Source of the DNA: Desulfocapsaceae bacterium
Lineage (GTDB): Bacteria > Desulfobacterota > Desulfobulbia > Desulfobulbales > Desulfocapsaceae
Assembly (NCBI GenBank): GCA_031292275.1
Contig: JARLHL010000105.1
Coordinates: forward strand, 1-64,000
DNA length: 64,000 bases
Reading direction: 5' to 3'
The notes beneath the pieces were generated by a model. The model did no database searches and was not told the origin of the DNA. It was given only the letters and a program-made list of their open reading frames with translations. This document shows, piece by piece, positions 44,667 to 52,971 of this stretch (position 1 is its first letter; each line of letters begins with the position of its first letter). A program made the translations under genes and the position numbers.

Positions 44667-44684
44667 CAATAATTCTGGAAATAC

Positions 44685-44719
44685 ATGCATCTTTGTAAAA
44701 ATTAATAAAAAAGATGCAT
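44685..44719. repeat. 10-bp inverted repeat between the ketosynthase and ACP genes
   Basis: ATGCATCTTT (44685-44694) pairs perfectly with AAAGATGCAT (44710-44719) across an AT-rich 15-base loop, 18 bases after the ketosynthase stop. No T-run follows, so it may be an operator, an mRNA processing or stability hairpin, or a partial attenuator that sets the ACP level. Confidence 0.5.
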
Positions 44720-44832
44720 CAACTATGGTATATAGAAGGGTTCGCTTTCTTTCAACAGAGGTGAACGATACAGGTAAACAGCTCTTTATACACGCATACA
44801 TCCCCTTACAAAGGGATCATCCGGAGAAGCAC

Positions 44833-45084
44833 ATGACACGTAACGATATAAAAGAACTTATAATGGAGATAATTGCAGATATTGACGAGGATGCTGACTT
44901 CGATAGTCTGAAACCTGATCAGCCGTTACGGGACCAACTGGATCTGGACTCGATGGATTTTCTGGATATCGTCATGGAACTCAGGAAGAGGCATAAGCTC
45001 CAGATCCCAGAAGAAGACTACCCTCAACTCGCTTCCCTGGACAGTTGCGTCAACTACCTTGAACCCCTCCTGAAAGACGCTTGA
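44833..45084 (+). CDS. Acyl carrier protein
   Basis: The 83-aa product begins at the ATG at 44833, preceded by CCGGAGAAG; the frame runs 36 codons further upstream but without ACP-like sequence. The phosphopantetheine site is Ser40 in LDLDSMDFLD, the DSMD variant of the usual DSL. It is acidic, has four predicted helices and is of normal ACP size. It sits 4 bases before the first flavoprotein gene, so it is co-translated with it. It probably carries the growing chain for this cluster only, since the sequence differs from housekeeping AcpP. Confidence 0.92.
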   Translation: MTRNDIKELIMEIIADIDEDADFDSLKPDQPLRDQLDLDSMDFLDIVMELRKRHKLQIPEEDYPQLASLDSCVNYLEPLLKDA

Positions 45085-45088
45085 TCTT

Positions 45089-46474
45089 GTGAGCGTCCCC
45101 TTGCTGATTATTGGCAGTGGCCTGTCAGGACTCGCCGCTGCCATACGGTATGCCAGATTTTCTCCAGACGTTCTTCTCCTTGAAAAACACGCACGAATCG
45201 GCGGGCTCAATTCTTTTTTCCATCGAAACGGCGCTCTGATTGAAACCGGACTGCATGCCATAACAAATTATGCAGAGCCCAAAGACAAAAAAGCCCCCCT
45301 CAACCAGCTTTTCCGTCAGCTGAAGCTTAACAGGAAAGATCTTCCCCTCCAGGAACAGATCCAGAGCGAAATCTGCTTCCCAAACAGGGAGTCTCTTTTA
45401 TTCTCCAATGATTTTAATCTATTTTACAGCCAGGTCGTCTCAAAATTCCCCCGTTTGACCGCCGCATTCGACCAGGTACTTGCAGCAATAAAGGCCTATG
45501 ATCCCTTTCGTGCCCGGCCCTTTATTTCAACCAGATCGTTTTTATCCGACTCTATCCGGGATCCCCTGCTCATAGACATGATCCTGTGCCCTCTTATGTA
45601 TTATGGTTCCTGCAGCGAGAACGACATGGACCTGGGGCAGTTCGTCATCATGTTTCGGGCGATTTTTCTGGAGGGCATGTTTCGGCCTCGGGGGACCATC
45701 AAGGATCTCCTCGACTTTCTGCTCAATCATTACACCGCCTTCGGCGGCAAGATCCGGCTCAACTCCCCGGTGGTAAAAATATGCCACAAGGATAAAAAAG
45801 TCTCCGCGGTCGAACTGGCATCCGGGGAGGTGATTGAATGCGATCACCTCCTTTCCACAATCGGCTACCGGGAAACCCTGCGGCTGCTCGGACAGGATAC
45901 CTCTCATGAATCCCTTACCAGGCTCGGTTTTATAGAGTCGATATTCCGGCTACCGGTGTCATGCAGGCAAGAACTCCCCCTTGACCGGACCATCATCTTC
46001 TACAACCAGGCCGATCGCTTCCGCTATGAACGTCCTCACAGGCATGTCGACTTTAACAGCGGCGTTATCTGTTTCCCGTCGAATTTTCACGGCATCCGTC
46101 CAGAGGGATATTTCGAGATCCGCTCAACCCACCTTGCTGATTATCACAGTTGGAAATCGTTACAATCCTCCCCTTTACTCTATGGGGAGAAAAAACGTGA
46201 ATCATCCCGGCGATCAGTCGAAACCATTGAGAAAATCACTGGCAATTTCAGAAATAACATTGTATACGAAGACACGTTTACGCCCCTTACAGTAGAGCGG
46301 TTTACGGCCAAATTGGAAGGGGCGATCTATGGTCATCCCCGCAAGTTCAAGGATGGTCTGATAGGATATGGGAACCTGTTCCTGGCCGGGACCGATCAGG
46401 GATATCTCGGCATCGTAGGATCCATGCTCAGCGGCATATCCATGGTTAATCGGCATATATTGTCAGCACTCTGA
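45089..46474 (+). CDS. CrtI/phytoene-desaturase-like FAD oxidoreductase 1
   Basis: The 461-aa product has an N-terminal FAD-binding Rossmann fold (LLIIGSGLSGLAAAIRY, then LLEKHARIGGLNSFF in part) and the C-terminal FAD-closing sequence NLFLAGTDQGYLGIVGSM. This is the layout of CrtI-type desaturases, CRTISO isomerases and retinol saturases, which move or remove double bonds in long polyenes. The start is GTG at 45089, 4 bases after the ACP stop. It is related to the next gene product but clearly divergent. Without an enoyl reductase nearby it may reduce, isomerise or desaturate the ACP-bound or free chain. The reaction is unknown. Confidence 0.82.
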   Translation: MSVPLLIIGSGLSGLAAAIRYARFSPDVLLLEKHARIGGLNSFFHRNGALIETGLHAITNYAEPKDKKAPLNQLFRQLKLNRKDLPLQEQIQSEICFPNRESLLFSNDFNLFYSQVVSKFPRLTAAFDQVLAAIKAYDPFRARPFISTRSFLSDSIRDPLLIDMILCPLMYYGSCSENDMDLGQFVIMFRAIFLEGMFRPRGTIKDLLDFLLNHYTAFGGKIRLNSPVVKICHKDKKVSAVELASGEVIECDHLLSTIGYRETLRLLGQDTSHESLTRLGFIESIFRLPVSCRQELPLDRTIIFYNQADRFRYERPHRHVDFNSGVICFPSNFHGIRPEGYFEIRSTHLADYHSWKSLQSSPLLYGEKKRESSRRSVETIEKITGNFRNNIVYEDTFTPLTVERFTAKLEGAIYGHPRKFKDGLIGYGNLFLAGTDQGYLGIVGSMLSGISMVNRHILSAL

Positions 46475-46521
46475 TGTAACCTTTTACAAAAACTCTACTC
46501 TGTTCTTTCCTCCTTTTCCTT

Positions 46522-47937
46522 ATGTGTGTTGACCACGACAAACTCTCCGATAATTATGATGTTATAATTATCGGCTCAGGTCTTGGCGGACTGACCACGG
46601 CCAATCGTCTCGCCTACTGCGGCCATAGGGTACTTCTGCTTGAATTTCATCATCAGCTGGGAGGTCTGGCTACCTGGTTCAAACGGCGCGGTCATATCTT
46701 TGATATCTCCCTGCACGGTTTCCCTTACGGCATGGTCAAGACCTGCAAGAAATACTGGAACCGGGAAATTATGCAGTCAATCGTGCAGTTGAAAAATATT
46801 GTCTTTGACAATCCTCAATTTTCCCTGCGTACGACCTTCACCCGGGAAGATTTTACATCCATCCTCCGGAATTATTTTAAAATCCCCCAGACAACTCTTG
46901 ATAGATTCTTCACCACCGTTGCCGGGATGAATTTTTATGATGATCAATCGATGACGACACGGGAGCTTTTTGATCAGTTTTTCCCCGGCCGCACCGATGT
47001 CCACAGGCTCCTGATGGAGCCGATCACCTATGCCAACGGCTCGACCCTGGATGACCCGGCCATCACCTACGGAATCGTCTTTTCAAATTTCATGAACAAG
47101 GGTGTCTATACCTTTGAAGGCGGGACGGACAAGCTGATCCGGATGATGACCGATGAACTGACCAAAAGCGGTGTCACCATCTGCACCAACGCCAAGGTCG
47201 ACAGGATCATTGTTGAAGATAAAAAGGTTCGCGGGATTGTGACCCGGGGCAAGACCATAAGCGCCAGGGCCGTGGTCTCAAACAGCGGCATTACGAACAC
47301 CATCTATGATCTGGTCGGCAGGGAGGGCTTCTCCGATGATTTTCTGGAAAAAGCCGATGCCATCAGGGTCAACAATTCAAGCTGCCAGGTCTACTTCGGC
47401 ATTAAAAAAGACTCCGTTATCAAGGACGCCGGTGATCTCCTCTTCACCTCGGCCTCCCCGCGGTTCGATTCAGAGGAACTGCTGGACCTGCATACCCGTT
47501 CGAAGACCTTTTCCATCTATTATCCAAAGACCAGACCGGGACATGACAGGCATACTATTGTCGCATCCATGAACAGCCGTTTCGACGACTGGTCCCTTAT
47601 GGATGAAGCGACGTACAAAGAGCAGAAGAAACGTCTGATCGACCGCACCCTGATTGATCTGGAGCGCTATTTTCCAGGCGTGCGGGAAAAGATAGATTGG
47701 ATGGAGGCCGCCACGCCCAAGACCTTCAAACGCTATACCCTGCACACTCTGGGGACCTCGTTCGGCACCAAGTTTGAAGGACTGGATGTCTCCCGTTCCC
47801 TCTATAAAGAAATTGCCGGCCTTTTTCATGTCGGTTCAGTGGGTATCATCATGTCTGGCTGGCTCGGCGCCATCAACTACGGTGTTATTGTCGCCAATGA
47901 TGCCGATGGATTCCTCAGGAGTGCGACAGCTCAATAA
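46522..47937 (+). CDS. CrtI/retinol-saturase-like FAD oxidoreductase 2
   Basis: The 471-aa product shares the fold of its neighbour: DVIIIGSGLGGLTTANRL with HHQLGGLATWF near the start, and GLFHVGSVGIIMSGWLGAIN near the end. FEGGTDKLIRMM and the RFDDWSLMDEATY segment are typical of the CRTISO/retinol-saturase side of the family. Two such genes in tandem beside an ACP and ketosynthase are unusual. There is no clear ribosome site before the ATG at 46522 and the stretch is pyrimidine-rich, so the start is less certain. It is 47 bases after flavoprotein 1 and 2 before the ketoreductase. Confidence 0.82.
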   Translation: MCVDHDKLSDNYDVIIIGSGLGGLTTANRLAYCGHRVLLLEFHHQLGGLATWFKRRGHIFDISLHGFPYGMVKTCKKYWNREIMQSIVQLKNIVFDNPQFSLRTTFTREDFTSILRNYFKIPQTTLDRFFTTVAGMNFYDDQSMTTRELFDQFFPGRTDVHRLLMEPITYANGSTLDDPAITYGIVFSNFMNKGVYTFEGGTDKLIRMMTDELTKSGVTICTNAKVDRIIVEDKKVRGIVTRGKTISARAVVSNSGITNTIYDLVGREGFSDDFLEKADAIRVNNSSCQVYFGIKKDSVIKDAGDLLFTSASPRFDSEELLDLHTRSKTFSIYYPKTRPGHDRHTIVASMNSRFDDWSLMDEATYKEQKKRLIDRTLIDLERYFPGVREKIDWMEAATPKTFKRYTLHTLGTSFGTKFEGLDVSRSLYKEIAGLFHVGSVGIIMSGWLGAINYGVIVANDADGFLRSATAQ

Positions 47938-47939
47938 TT

Positions 47940-48680
47940 ATGACAGAATTTGCGAATAAAAAAGTTATCGTAACGGGTGTGACCAGGGGGATAGGCCTGG
48001 CCATTGCCCAGGCCTATCTTCGAGAAGGTGCAACCGTGATCGGGATCTACCGCCAAAACCAGGAGGCTGCCGACAAATTGCTCGCCGCAAGCCGTCAATG
48101 CCTGAACCAAGTGGTCCTCTATCGGTGTAATGTCTCGGATCCTCAGGATGTTGCATCCTTCTTCAGGCTGATTGAAGAGAGGTTTGCAGATGTGGATATA
48201 CTGATCAACAACGCCGGCATCAGGTGCGATGCAGTGCTGGCCATGATGTCTATACCGGACTGGCAGCGCGTCATCGACACAAACCTGACCGGCACCTTTC
48301 TGATGTCAAAATATGCAGTGCCTCTGATGATGAAAAACAAATGGGGCCGCATTATCACCATAACCTCCCCCGTCGCCTATATGGGCTTTGCCGGGCAGGC
48401 CAATTATGCCGCTTCGAAGGCTGGGCAGATCGGGATGATGAAAAGCCTGGCCAAGGAGACGGCCAGGAAAAAGATCACCGTCAATTGCGTATCTCCCGGC
48501 TTTATCGATACTGAATTCCTTGATGGACTGTCGGAAGAGCAGAAGGCGGATTATAAGAGGATGGTTCCCATGCGCAGGTTTGGAAAACCTGAGGAAGTGG
48601 CGGATGCAGTGCTTTTTCTCTCGTCTGAAAAGGCCGGCTACATCAGCGGTTCCGTCCTTGAAATCAACGGAGGTCTTTAG
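47940..48680 (+). CDS. 3-oxoacyl-ACP reductase (FabG-like)
   Basis: This short-chain dehydrogenase reduces the beta-keto group of an acyl chain with NADPH. The 246-aa product has the cofactor loop TGVTRGIG (from residue 12), NNAG (90-93) and the catalytic set Asn115, Ser143, Tyr156 and Lys160 (NYAASK). All are in place and the length matches FabG. It is 2 bases after the second flavoprotein and 2 before the dehydratase gene, so it belongs to this operon. Serving the same ACP-bound chain is inferred from context. Confidence 0.92.
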   Translation: MTEFANKKVIVTGVTRGIGLAIAQAYLREGATVIGIYRQNQEAADKLLAASRQCLNQVVLYRCNVSDPQDVASFFRLIEERFADVDILINNAGIRCDAVLAMMSIPDWQRVIDTNLTGTFLMSKYAVPLMMKNKWGRIITITSPVAYMGFAGQANYAASKAGQIGMMKSLAKETARKKITVNCVSPGFIDTEFLDGLSEEQKADYKRMVPMRRFGKPEEVADAVLFLSSEKAGYISGSVLEINGGL

Positions 48681-48682
48681 CA

Positions 48683-49147
48683 ATGTCCGCTGAGTCCAGG
48701 ATCACAGCACTTATTCCCCACCGGGAGCCATTTCTCTGGGTCGATAGAATTGTCGCCACAACAGACCGCTCGATAGTAACAGAGAAAGACATCCCTGCGG
48801 ATCTCGACGTTTTTAAGGGACATTACCCGGACCACCCGATTTTACCGGGAGTCCTGCTGTGCGAGGCCGTTTTTCAGACCGGGGCCCTGCTGAGCGCCCA
48901 GATGGATTCCGGCAATACACCCCAAGGGCAGGATCGGATGCCGGTCGTCACCAGGATCGGAGGTGCCAGATTCAAGCGCCCCGTGCTGCCCGGAGATACC
49001 ATCCGGATGAATGTTGAGCTCACGGAAACCGTGTCGTCAGTCTGCTTTTATAAAGGTACGGTCCGGGTAAATGATAAAGTTGCCCTGAAAATCGAATTTG
49101 CAACCACCCTTGCAGACTCCGGAAAAAAGAACCAGACAACGCTATAA
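48683..49147 (+). CDS. 3-hydroxyacyl-ACP dehydratase (FabZ-like hotdog)
   Basis: FabZ-type enzymes remove water from 3-hydroxyacyl-ACP to give the trans-2-enoyl chain. The 154-aa product has LIPHREPFLWVDRI and GHYPDHPILPGVLLCEA, placing catalytic His47 and Glu61. Both are present. It is slightly longer than FabZ because of a loop around residues 73-85. No enoyl reductase follows, so the double bond made here may stay or be handled by the flavoproteins. It is the last gene of the cluster; a weak AT-rich stem and a small GC stem (near 49203-49218) follow before the Tol promoter. Confidence 0.9.
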   Translation: MSAESRITALIPHREPFLWVDRIVATTDRSIVTEKDIPADLDVFKGHYPDHPILPGVLLCEAVFQTGALLSAQMDSGNTPQGQDRMPVVTRIGGARFKRPVLPGDTIRMNVELTETVSSVCFYKGTVRVNDKVALKIEFATTLADSGKKNQTTL

Positions 49148-49234
49148 AAAAAACAATTGCCGAGATTTTTTTTCATCAGTATGATGTCCGGCTAATCTGT
49201 ATAGCGTAATCATACGCTTTGGCCTCTCTGCACA

Positions 49235-49262
49235 TTGAAAATTATTTTTTAAAGATTATTAT
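49235..49262 (+). promoter_or_regulatory. Promoter of the Tol operon
   Basis: TTGAAA (49235-49240), a 16-base spacer and TATTAT (49257-49262), each five of six to consensus. Its place rules out a translation start at the TTG at 49262 and separates Tol expression from the lipid cluster. Confidence 0.55.
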
Positions 49263-49357
49263 TGTTTGAATTTGTGACCGAGATCGACGGATTCTCAGGT
49301 GTCACTCTTTTTCACTCTTCCGATACAATTCTGAAATCACAAAAAGGAACTTCCGCG

Positions 49358-50059
49358 GTGCAACTCTCAATTACAAACATGGTGTTACATGCAGGACCGA
49401 TCAGTCAGCTGGTCATGCTGACTCTTTTTATCTTTTCTATAATATCCTGGTCCATCGTCTTTATGAAGGCCCGTCTTTATCGTAAGGTCCGCATTGACTC
49501 AGAAGATTTTCTCGAGTCGTTCTGGTCGTCCAGCAACCTCAGTGAGGCGAACAAGGCTGCAGAAGATTTTCAATACAGCCCCGAGGCAACCGTATTCACC
49601 ACCGGCTACAGCGAGTTGCAGAAAATAAACCGGATCAGAAATCGCCGCGACAATGATGAAGTCAAAGAAACACTGGAAATGCAGATGGCGACCATGGACA
49701 ACCTGAAGAGGGCCATACACAAGGCCGAATCACAGGAGATTGCCCAACTCGGCAGCGCACTCCCCTTCCTGGCAACCACAGGCAGTGCAACTCCTTTTAT
49801 AGGGCTGTTTGGAACCGTTTGGGGCATTATGGCCTCATTCCACGACATCGGTCAACGCGGTTCGGCTTCGCTTGCCGTTGTCGCCCCGGGAATATCTGAG
49901 GCCCTTATCGCCACGGCCGCAGGTTTGGCAGTGGCGATACCGGCGGTCATTTTTTATAATTTCTACTCAAACAAGCTCACGGCGATTGACAATGAACTTC
50001 GTGTTTTTTCAACTGATTTTCTCAATCTTGTTGAGCGGGATCTCTTAAGCAGGGTTTAG
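49358..50059 (+). CDS. tolQ: Tol-Pal system proton channel subunit TolQ
   Basis: TolQ, with TolR, uses the proton gradient to power the Tol system across the envelope. I place the start at GTG 49358, which follows AAAGGAAC; this yields 233 aa, near the usual 230. Three membrane segments are visible (about residues 15-35, 135-160 and 170-195), with SATPFIGLFGTVWGIM and EALIATAAGLAVAIPAV as in the TolQ/ExbB family. An open frame upstream would begin inside the likely promoter. An ATG at 49379 is an alternative start. TolR follows after 50 bases. Confidence 0.88.
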   Translation: MQLSITNMVLHAGPISQLVMLTLFIFSIISWSIVFMKARLYRKVRIDSEDFLESFWSSSNLSEANKAAEDFQYSPEATVFTTGYSELQKINRIRNRRDNDEVKETLEMQMATMDNLKRAIHKAESQEIAQLGSALPFLATTGSATPFIGLFGTVWGIMASFHDIGQRGSASLAVVAPGISEALIATAAGLAVAIPAVIFYNFYSNKLTAIDNELRVFSTDFLNLVERDLLSRV

Positions 50060-50109
50060 GGATTCGTTGAAAGAATCTGTCCAATTGACGCTTTCTGAAG
50101 GATGATGTA

Positions 50110-50532
50110 ATGGGACCCACACGTGGAAATGGTGATAGAGGACTTGTCTGTGATATCAACGTGACACCGCTGGTCGATGTTATGCTGGTGCTGCTGATTA
50201 TATTTATGGTGACTGCACCGATGATGACCCAGGGCCTGGATGTCAACCTCCCGGAGACCACCGATAAGGCGCTGGTACAGAAGGATAAAGATCCGCTGGT
50301 TGTCACTATTGACAAAAACAAGAATATTTCCCTGGACAAAACGACAGTCACCGAACCCCTGCTCGCGGATATGCTGAGTAAAAAAGATGAAGAGATCAAG
50401 AAAAATCCCATTTTTCTGCGCGCTGACAAAGATGTACCGTATGGGGCTGTCGTCAATGTGATGGATATTATAAAAAAAGCTGGTTTTGATAAACTCGGCA
50501 TGGTTACCCAACCATCAGAGAAAGACAAATAG
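50110..50532 (+). CDS. tolR: Tol-Pal system protein TolR
   Basis: TolR is the inner-membrane partner of TolQ. The 140-aa product has a short cytosolic N-terminus, the single membrane helix VDVMLVLLIIFMVTAPM with the functional aspartate just at its start (DVMLVLL), and a periplasmic ExbD/TolR domain (LRADKDVPYGAVVNVMDI). The length is typical. It lies between tolQ and the tolA-like gene, 3 bases before the latter, in the standard order. The proton-binding Asp in the helix is present. Confidence 0.94.
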   Translation: MGPTRGNGDRGLVCDINVTPLVDVMLVLLIIFMVTAPMMTQGLDVNLPETTDKALVQKDKDPLVVTIDKNKNISLDKTTVTEPLLADMLSKKDEEIKKNPIFLRADKDVPYGAVVNVMDIIKKAGFDKLGMVTQPSEKDK

Positions 50533-50535
50533 TTC

Positions 50536-51609
50536 ATGTATCAGGAATATCACGTGACCTATATGCACAACAATGAGTGGAAACTTCCGCTCAATCTGGC
50601 TATCGGCTTCCATGTCCTCTTAGTCCTTGTTGCTCTTTATATGCCAGAGTTGTTTCATACCAGGCCGATACCGGCGGATATCTACTCGGTCAATCTGGTC
50701 AGTGTCGCCGAACTTGGCCCAAAGGCCGGAGGGAGCCCCAAACAGGAGGCTGCAAAGCAGGAGGCCGCAAAACCGGAACCTGCTCAAAGTAAGGCTGAAA
50801 CCGCTAAGCCCGAGGTTAAGATCAAGCCGATTGATATAAAACCGCCTCCTCCGCCTCCGGAGCCCGTTCATATCCAGAAACCGGTGGTAAAACCTGCAAT
50901 CGCGCCTACTCCCGTTCCACCTCCGGCCAATGACGCCATTTCGCTTAAGCCGCTGAAAAGGCCGATACCAAAGGATGTTGTGGATGACACAGTCATCAAT
51001 GAGCGGATACGGAAACTTGAACTCCAGCAGAAACGGGAACAGGAAGAGCAGAAACGGGAACTTGAGTTGAAACAGAAGCGTGAGCAGGAGGTCGAAAAAA
51101 ACAAGGAGCTTGAAAACATCCGGAAACAGCGGATTGCTGAAGCGGCAAAGGCGGAAAGAGAAGCGGAAAATGCCCGTAAGACTGCTGACGAATTAAAAAA
51201 CTTGATTCATTCATCGGGCGGCGTTAAAAATACGGTTAAAGATTCCACCGGCAATCAGGCCGGCAGCGGTGAAGGCAATTCGGAGGGGACAGCAACACGA
51301 TCCGGCGGCACCTCCAGCGCTCTGGACAGTCAGTATCAAGCGGCTATTTATAAACGGATTCAACAGTTCTGGTCTCTTCCTGATATAAAAAAATGGGATC
51401 CGTCGCTTACTGCAGTCGTTGTCATAACCATCAATCAGGATGGATCTATCAGTAATCAGTTTTTTGAAAAACGTTCGGGAGACAGCTCTTTCGATCAATA
51501 TGTGGAAAAAACGCTCCATGACTGTGTGCCTCTTCCCCCAATTCCTGGAGCATTACGAAAGTCTCAGTATGAAATAGGCCTTCGCTTTAAACCAACAGGC
51601 ATTCAATAG
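50536..51609 (+). CDS. tolA: TolA-like protein with TonB-type C-terminus
   Basis: The 357-aa product has one membrane segment (about residues 18-40), a proline- and alanine-rich stretch with PPPPPEP and PVPPPAN, a charged coiled helix of KREQEEQ-type repeats (about 150-230), a Gly/Ser linker and a C-terminal TonB/TolA domain (AAIYKRIQQFWSLPDIKKW). This is TolA architecture: TolQR-driven force transfer to the outer membrane. A second Met at residue 10 (50563) is a possible start. The mixed Pro-rich and coiled parts fit TolA better than TonB, as does the operon. Confidence 0.88.
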   Translation: MYQEYHVTYMHNNEWKLPLNLAIGFHVLLVLVALYMPELFHTRPIPADIYSVNLVSVAELGPKAGGSPKQEAAKQEAAKPEPAQSKAETAKPEVKIKPIDIKPPPPPPEPVHIQKPVVKPAIAPTPVPPPANDAISLKPLKRPIPKDVVDDTVINERIRKLELQQKREQEEQKRELELKQKREQEVEKNKELENIRKQRIAEAAKAEREAENARKTADELKNLIHSSGGVKNTVKDSTGNQAGSGEGNSEGTATRSGGTSSALDSQYQAAIYKRIQQFWSLPDIKKWDPSLTAVVVITINQDGSISNQFFEKRSGDSSFDQYVEKTLHDCVPLPPIPGALRKSQYEIGLRFKPTGIQ

Positions 51610-51644
51610 CATTTTAACATTTCTTTTATAACGTGATTTCCCTT

Positions 51645-52937
51645 ATGAAAAACCTCACACTGTCAGTACTTTTCGTCTGTGCGTTGATGTCTTCTCTTTT
51701 TCTCAATTCCGGAAGACTCCTGGCCGACGACCGGGTTTATCTGGATATAACCTCGCCTGAGGCCAGAAAAATAAACATTGCGGTCCCCTGGTTTGCAGAT
51801 AAGGGCTCACAGGATCAGGCCCTGGGCAAGGAATTGGCAGACACACTGGGAGCTGCCCTGCAGTTTCACGGTATCATTTCCATCGTTCCAGCCAAGACCT
51901 ACGGCGGTTCTCAGACAGCCGAATGGAAAGGACTCGGTATTGATTATGTAGTCCTCAGCCAGTATTCGGTATCCGGGGACAGCCTGTCACTTGAACTGCG
52001 GCTGCTCGACGTGACCAGCGGCGGCATTCTGATGGGCAAGGCACTCAATGGCTCCCTGGCCCAAAAGGATGAAATGCTGTTCAAGTTCTGTGACAGCATC
52101 ATCAAGGAGCTTACCGGAGAACAAGGAATCGCTTCTTCCCAAATCGTCTTTGTCTCTTTAAACAACAAGGTTAAGGAGGCCTTTTCAACCGACATTCTCG
52201 GGCATCATTTCCGGCAGATTACCCGTCATAAGAATCTCGTTATTTCTCCGCGATTTACGCCCAACGGAGTCTTCCTCTGCTATACATCCTACCATACCGG
52301 AAATCAGAATCTCTATATAACTGATCTGCGTCAGAGCCAGACTACACGGGTCTTGTCTAACAGGAAGGGAATGAACATGGCCCCGGCCTGGGCACCAGAT
52401 GGCAGAACGATGATCGTCACCCTCTCCTTCGAGGGAAATCCGGATCTCTATCTGCTGAACAGCCAGGGAGAGATCCTCGACAAACTGACCAACGGAGAAG
52501 GTGTCAACGTATCAGCAACATACTCTCCCGATGGCAGACAGATTGTCTTTGTCTCGGATAGAACGGGCAAACCAAATCTTTACCTCATGGATCTTGCAAC
52601 CAAAAGAGTCCAACGTCTCACCTTTACCGGTTCAGAGAATGCTGAACCTTCATGGAATCCGAAGGAGGATCTGATTGTCTATTCCAGCCTGACAGCCGGT
52701 CTCTACCAGATATGCACCATCAAACCGGTTCCCAATTCCAGCCCCACGTTTGTCACCAAAGATCTGATGAACAATGAGAACCCCTCATGGTCACCGGATG
52801 GAAATCAGATTGTATTTTCAAAACGAGTAGGTGGAATCTATAAAATTTATGTTATACTTAAAAATGGCACATTTGAGAGGCAACTCTTTGCCTATCCAGG
52901 CAGCCAATCCTATGCACGATGGGCGAGAGTTCAGTAG
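51645..52937 (+). CDS. tolB: Tol-Pal system beta-propeller TolB
   Basis: TolB is a periplasmic propeller that binds Pal and Lpp. From the ATG at 51645 the product is 430 aa with a signal peptide (residues 1-28). An N-terminal domain (about 30-160) is followed by repeated WAPDGRTM-type blades, such as YSPDGRQIVFVS and WNPKEDLIVYSS. In-frame GTG 51633 is an alternative without better support. Its usual partner Pal is missing from this operon. Length matches E. coli TolB (430). Confidence 0.93.
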   Translation: MKNLTLSVLFVCALMSSLFLNSGRLLADDRVYLDITSPEARKINIAVPWFADKGSQDQALGKELADTLGAALQFHGIISIVPAKTYGGSQTAEWKGLGIDYVVLSQYSVSGDSLSLELRLLDVTSGGILMGKALNGSLAQKDEMLFKFCDSIIKELTGEQGIASSQIVFVSLNNKVKEAFSTDILGHHFRQITRHKNLVISPRFTPNGVFLCYTSYHTGNQNLYITDLRQSQTTRVLSNRKGMNMAPAWAPDGRTMIVTLSFEGNPDLYLLNSQGEILDKLTNGEGVNVSATYSPDGRQIVFVSDRTGKPNLYLMDLATKRVQRLTFTGSENAEPSWNPKEDLIVYSSLTAGLYQICTIKPVPNSSPTFVTKDLMNNENPSWSPDGNQIVFSKRVGGIYKIYVILKNGTFERQLFAYPGSQSYARWARVQ

Positions 52938-52971
52938 TTCTACAAATTAATTCAAATATATAGATAAAAAT

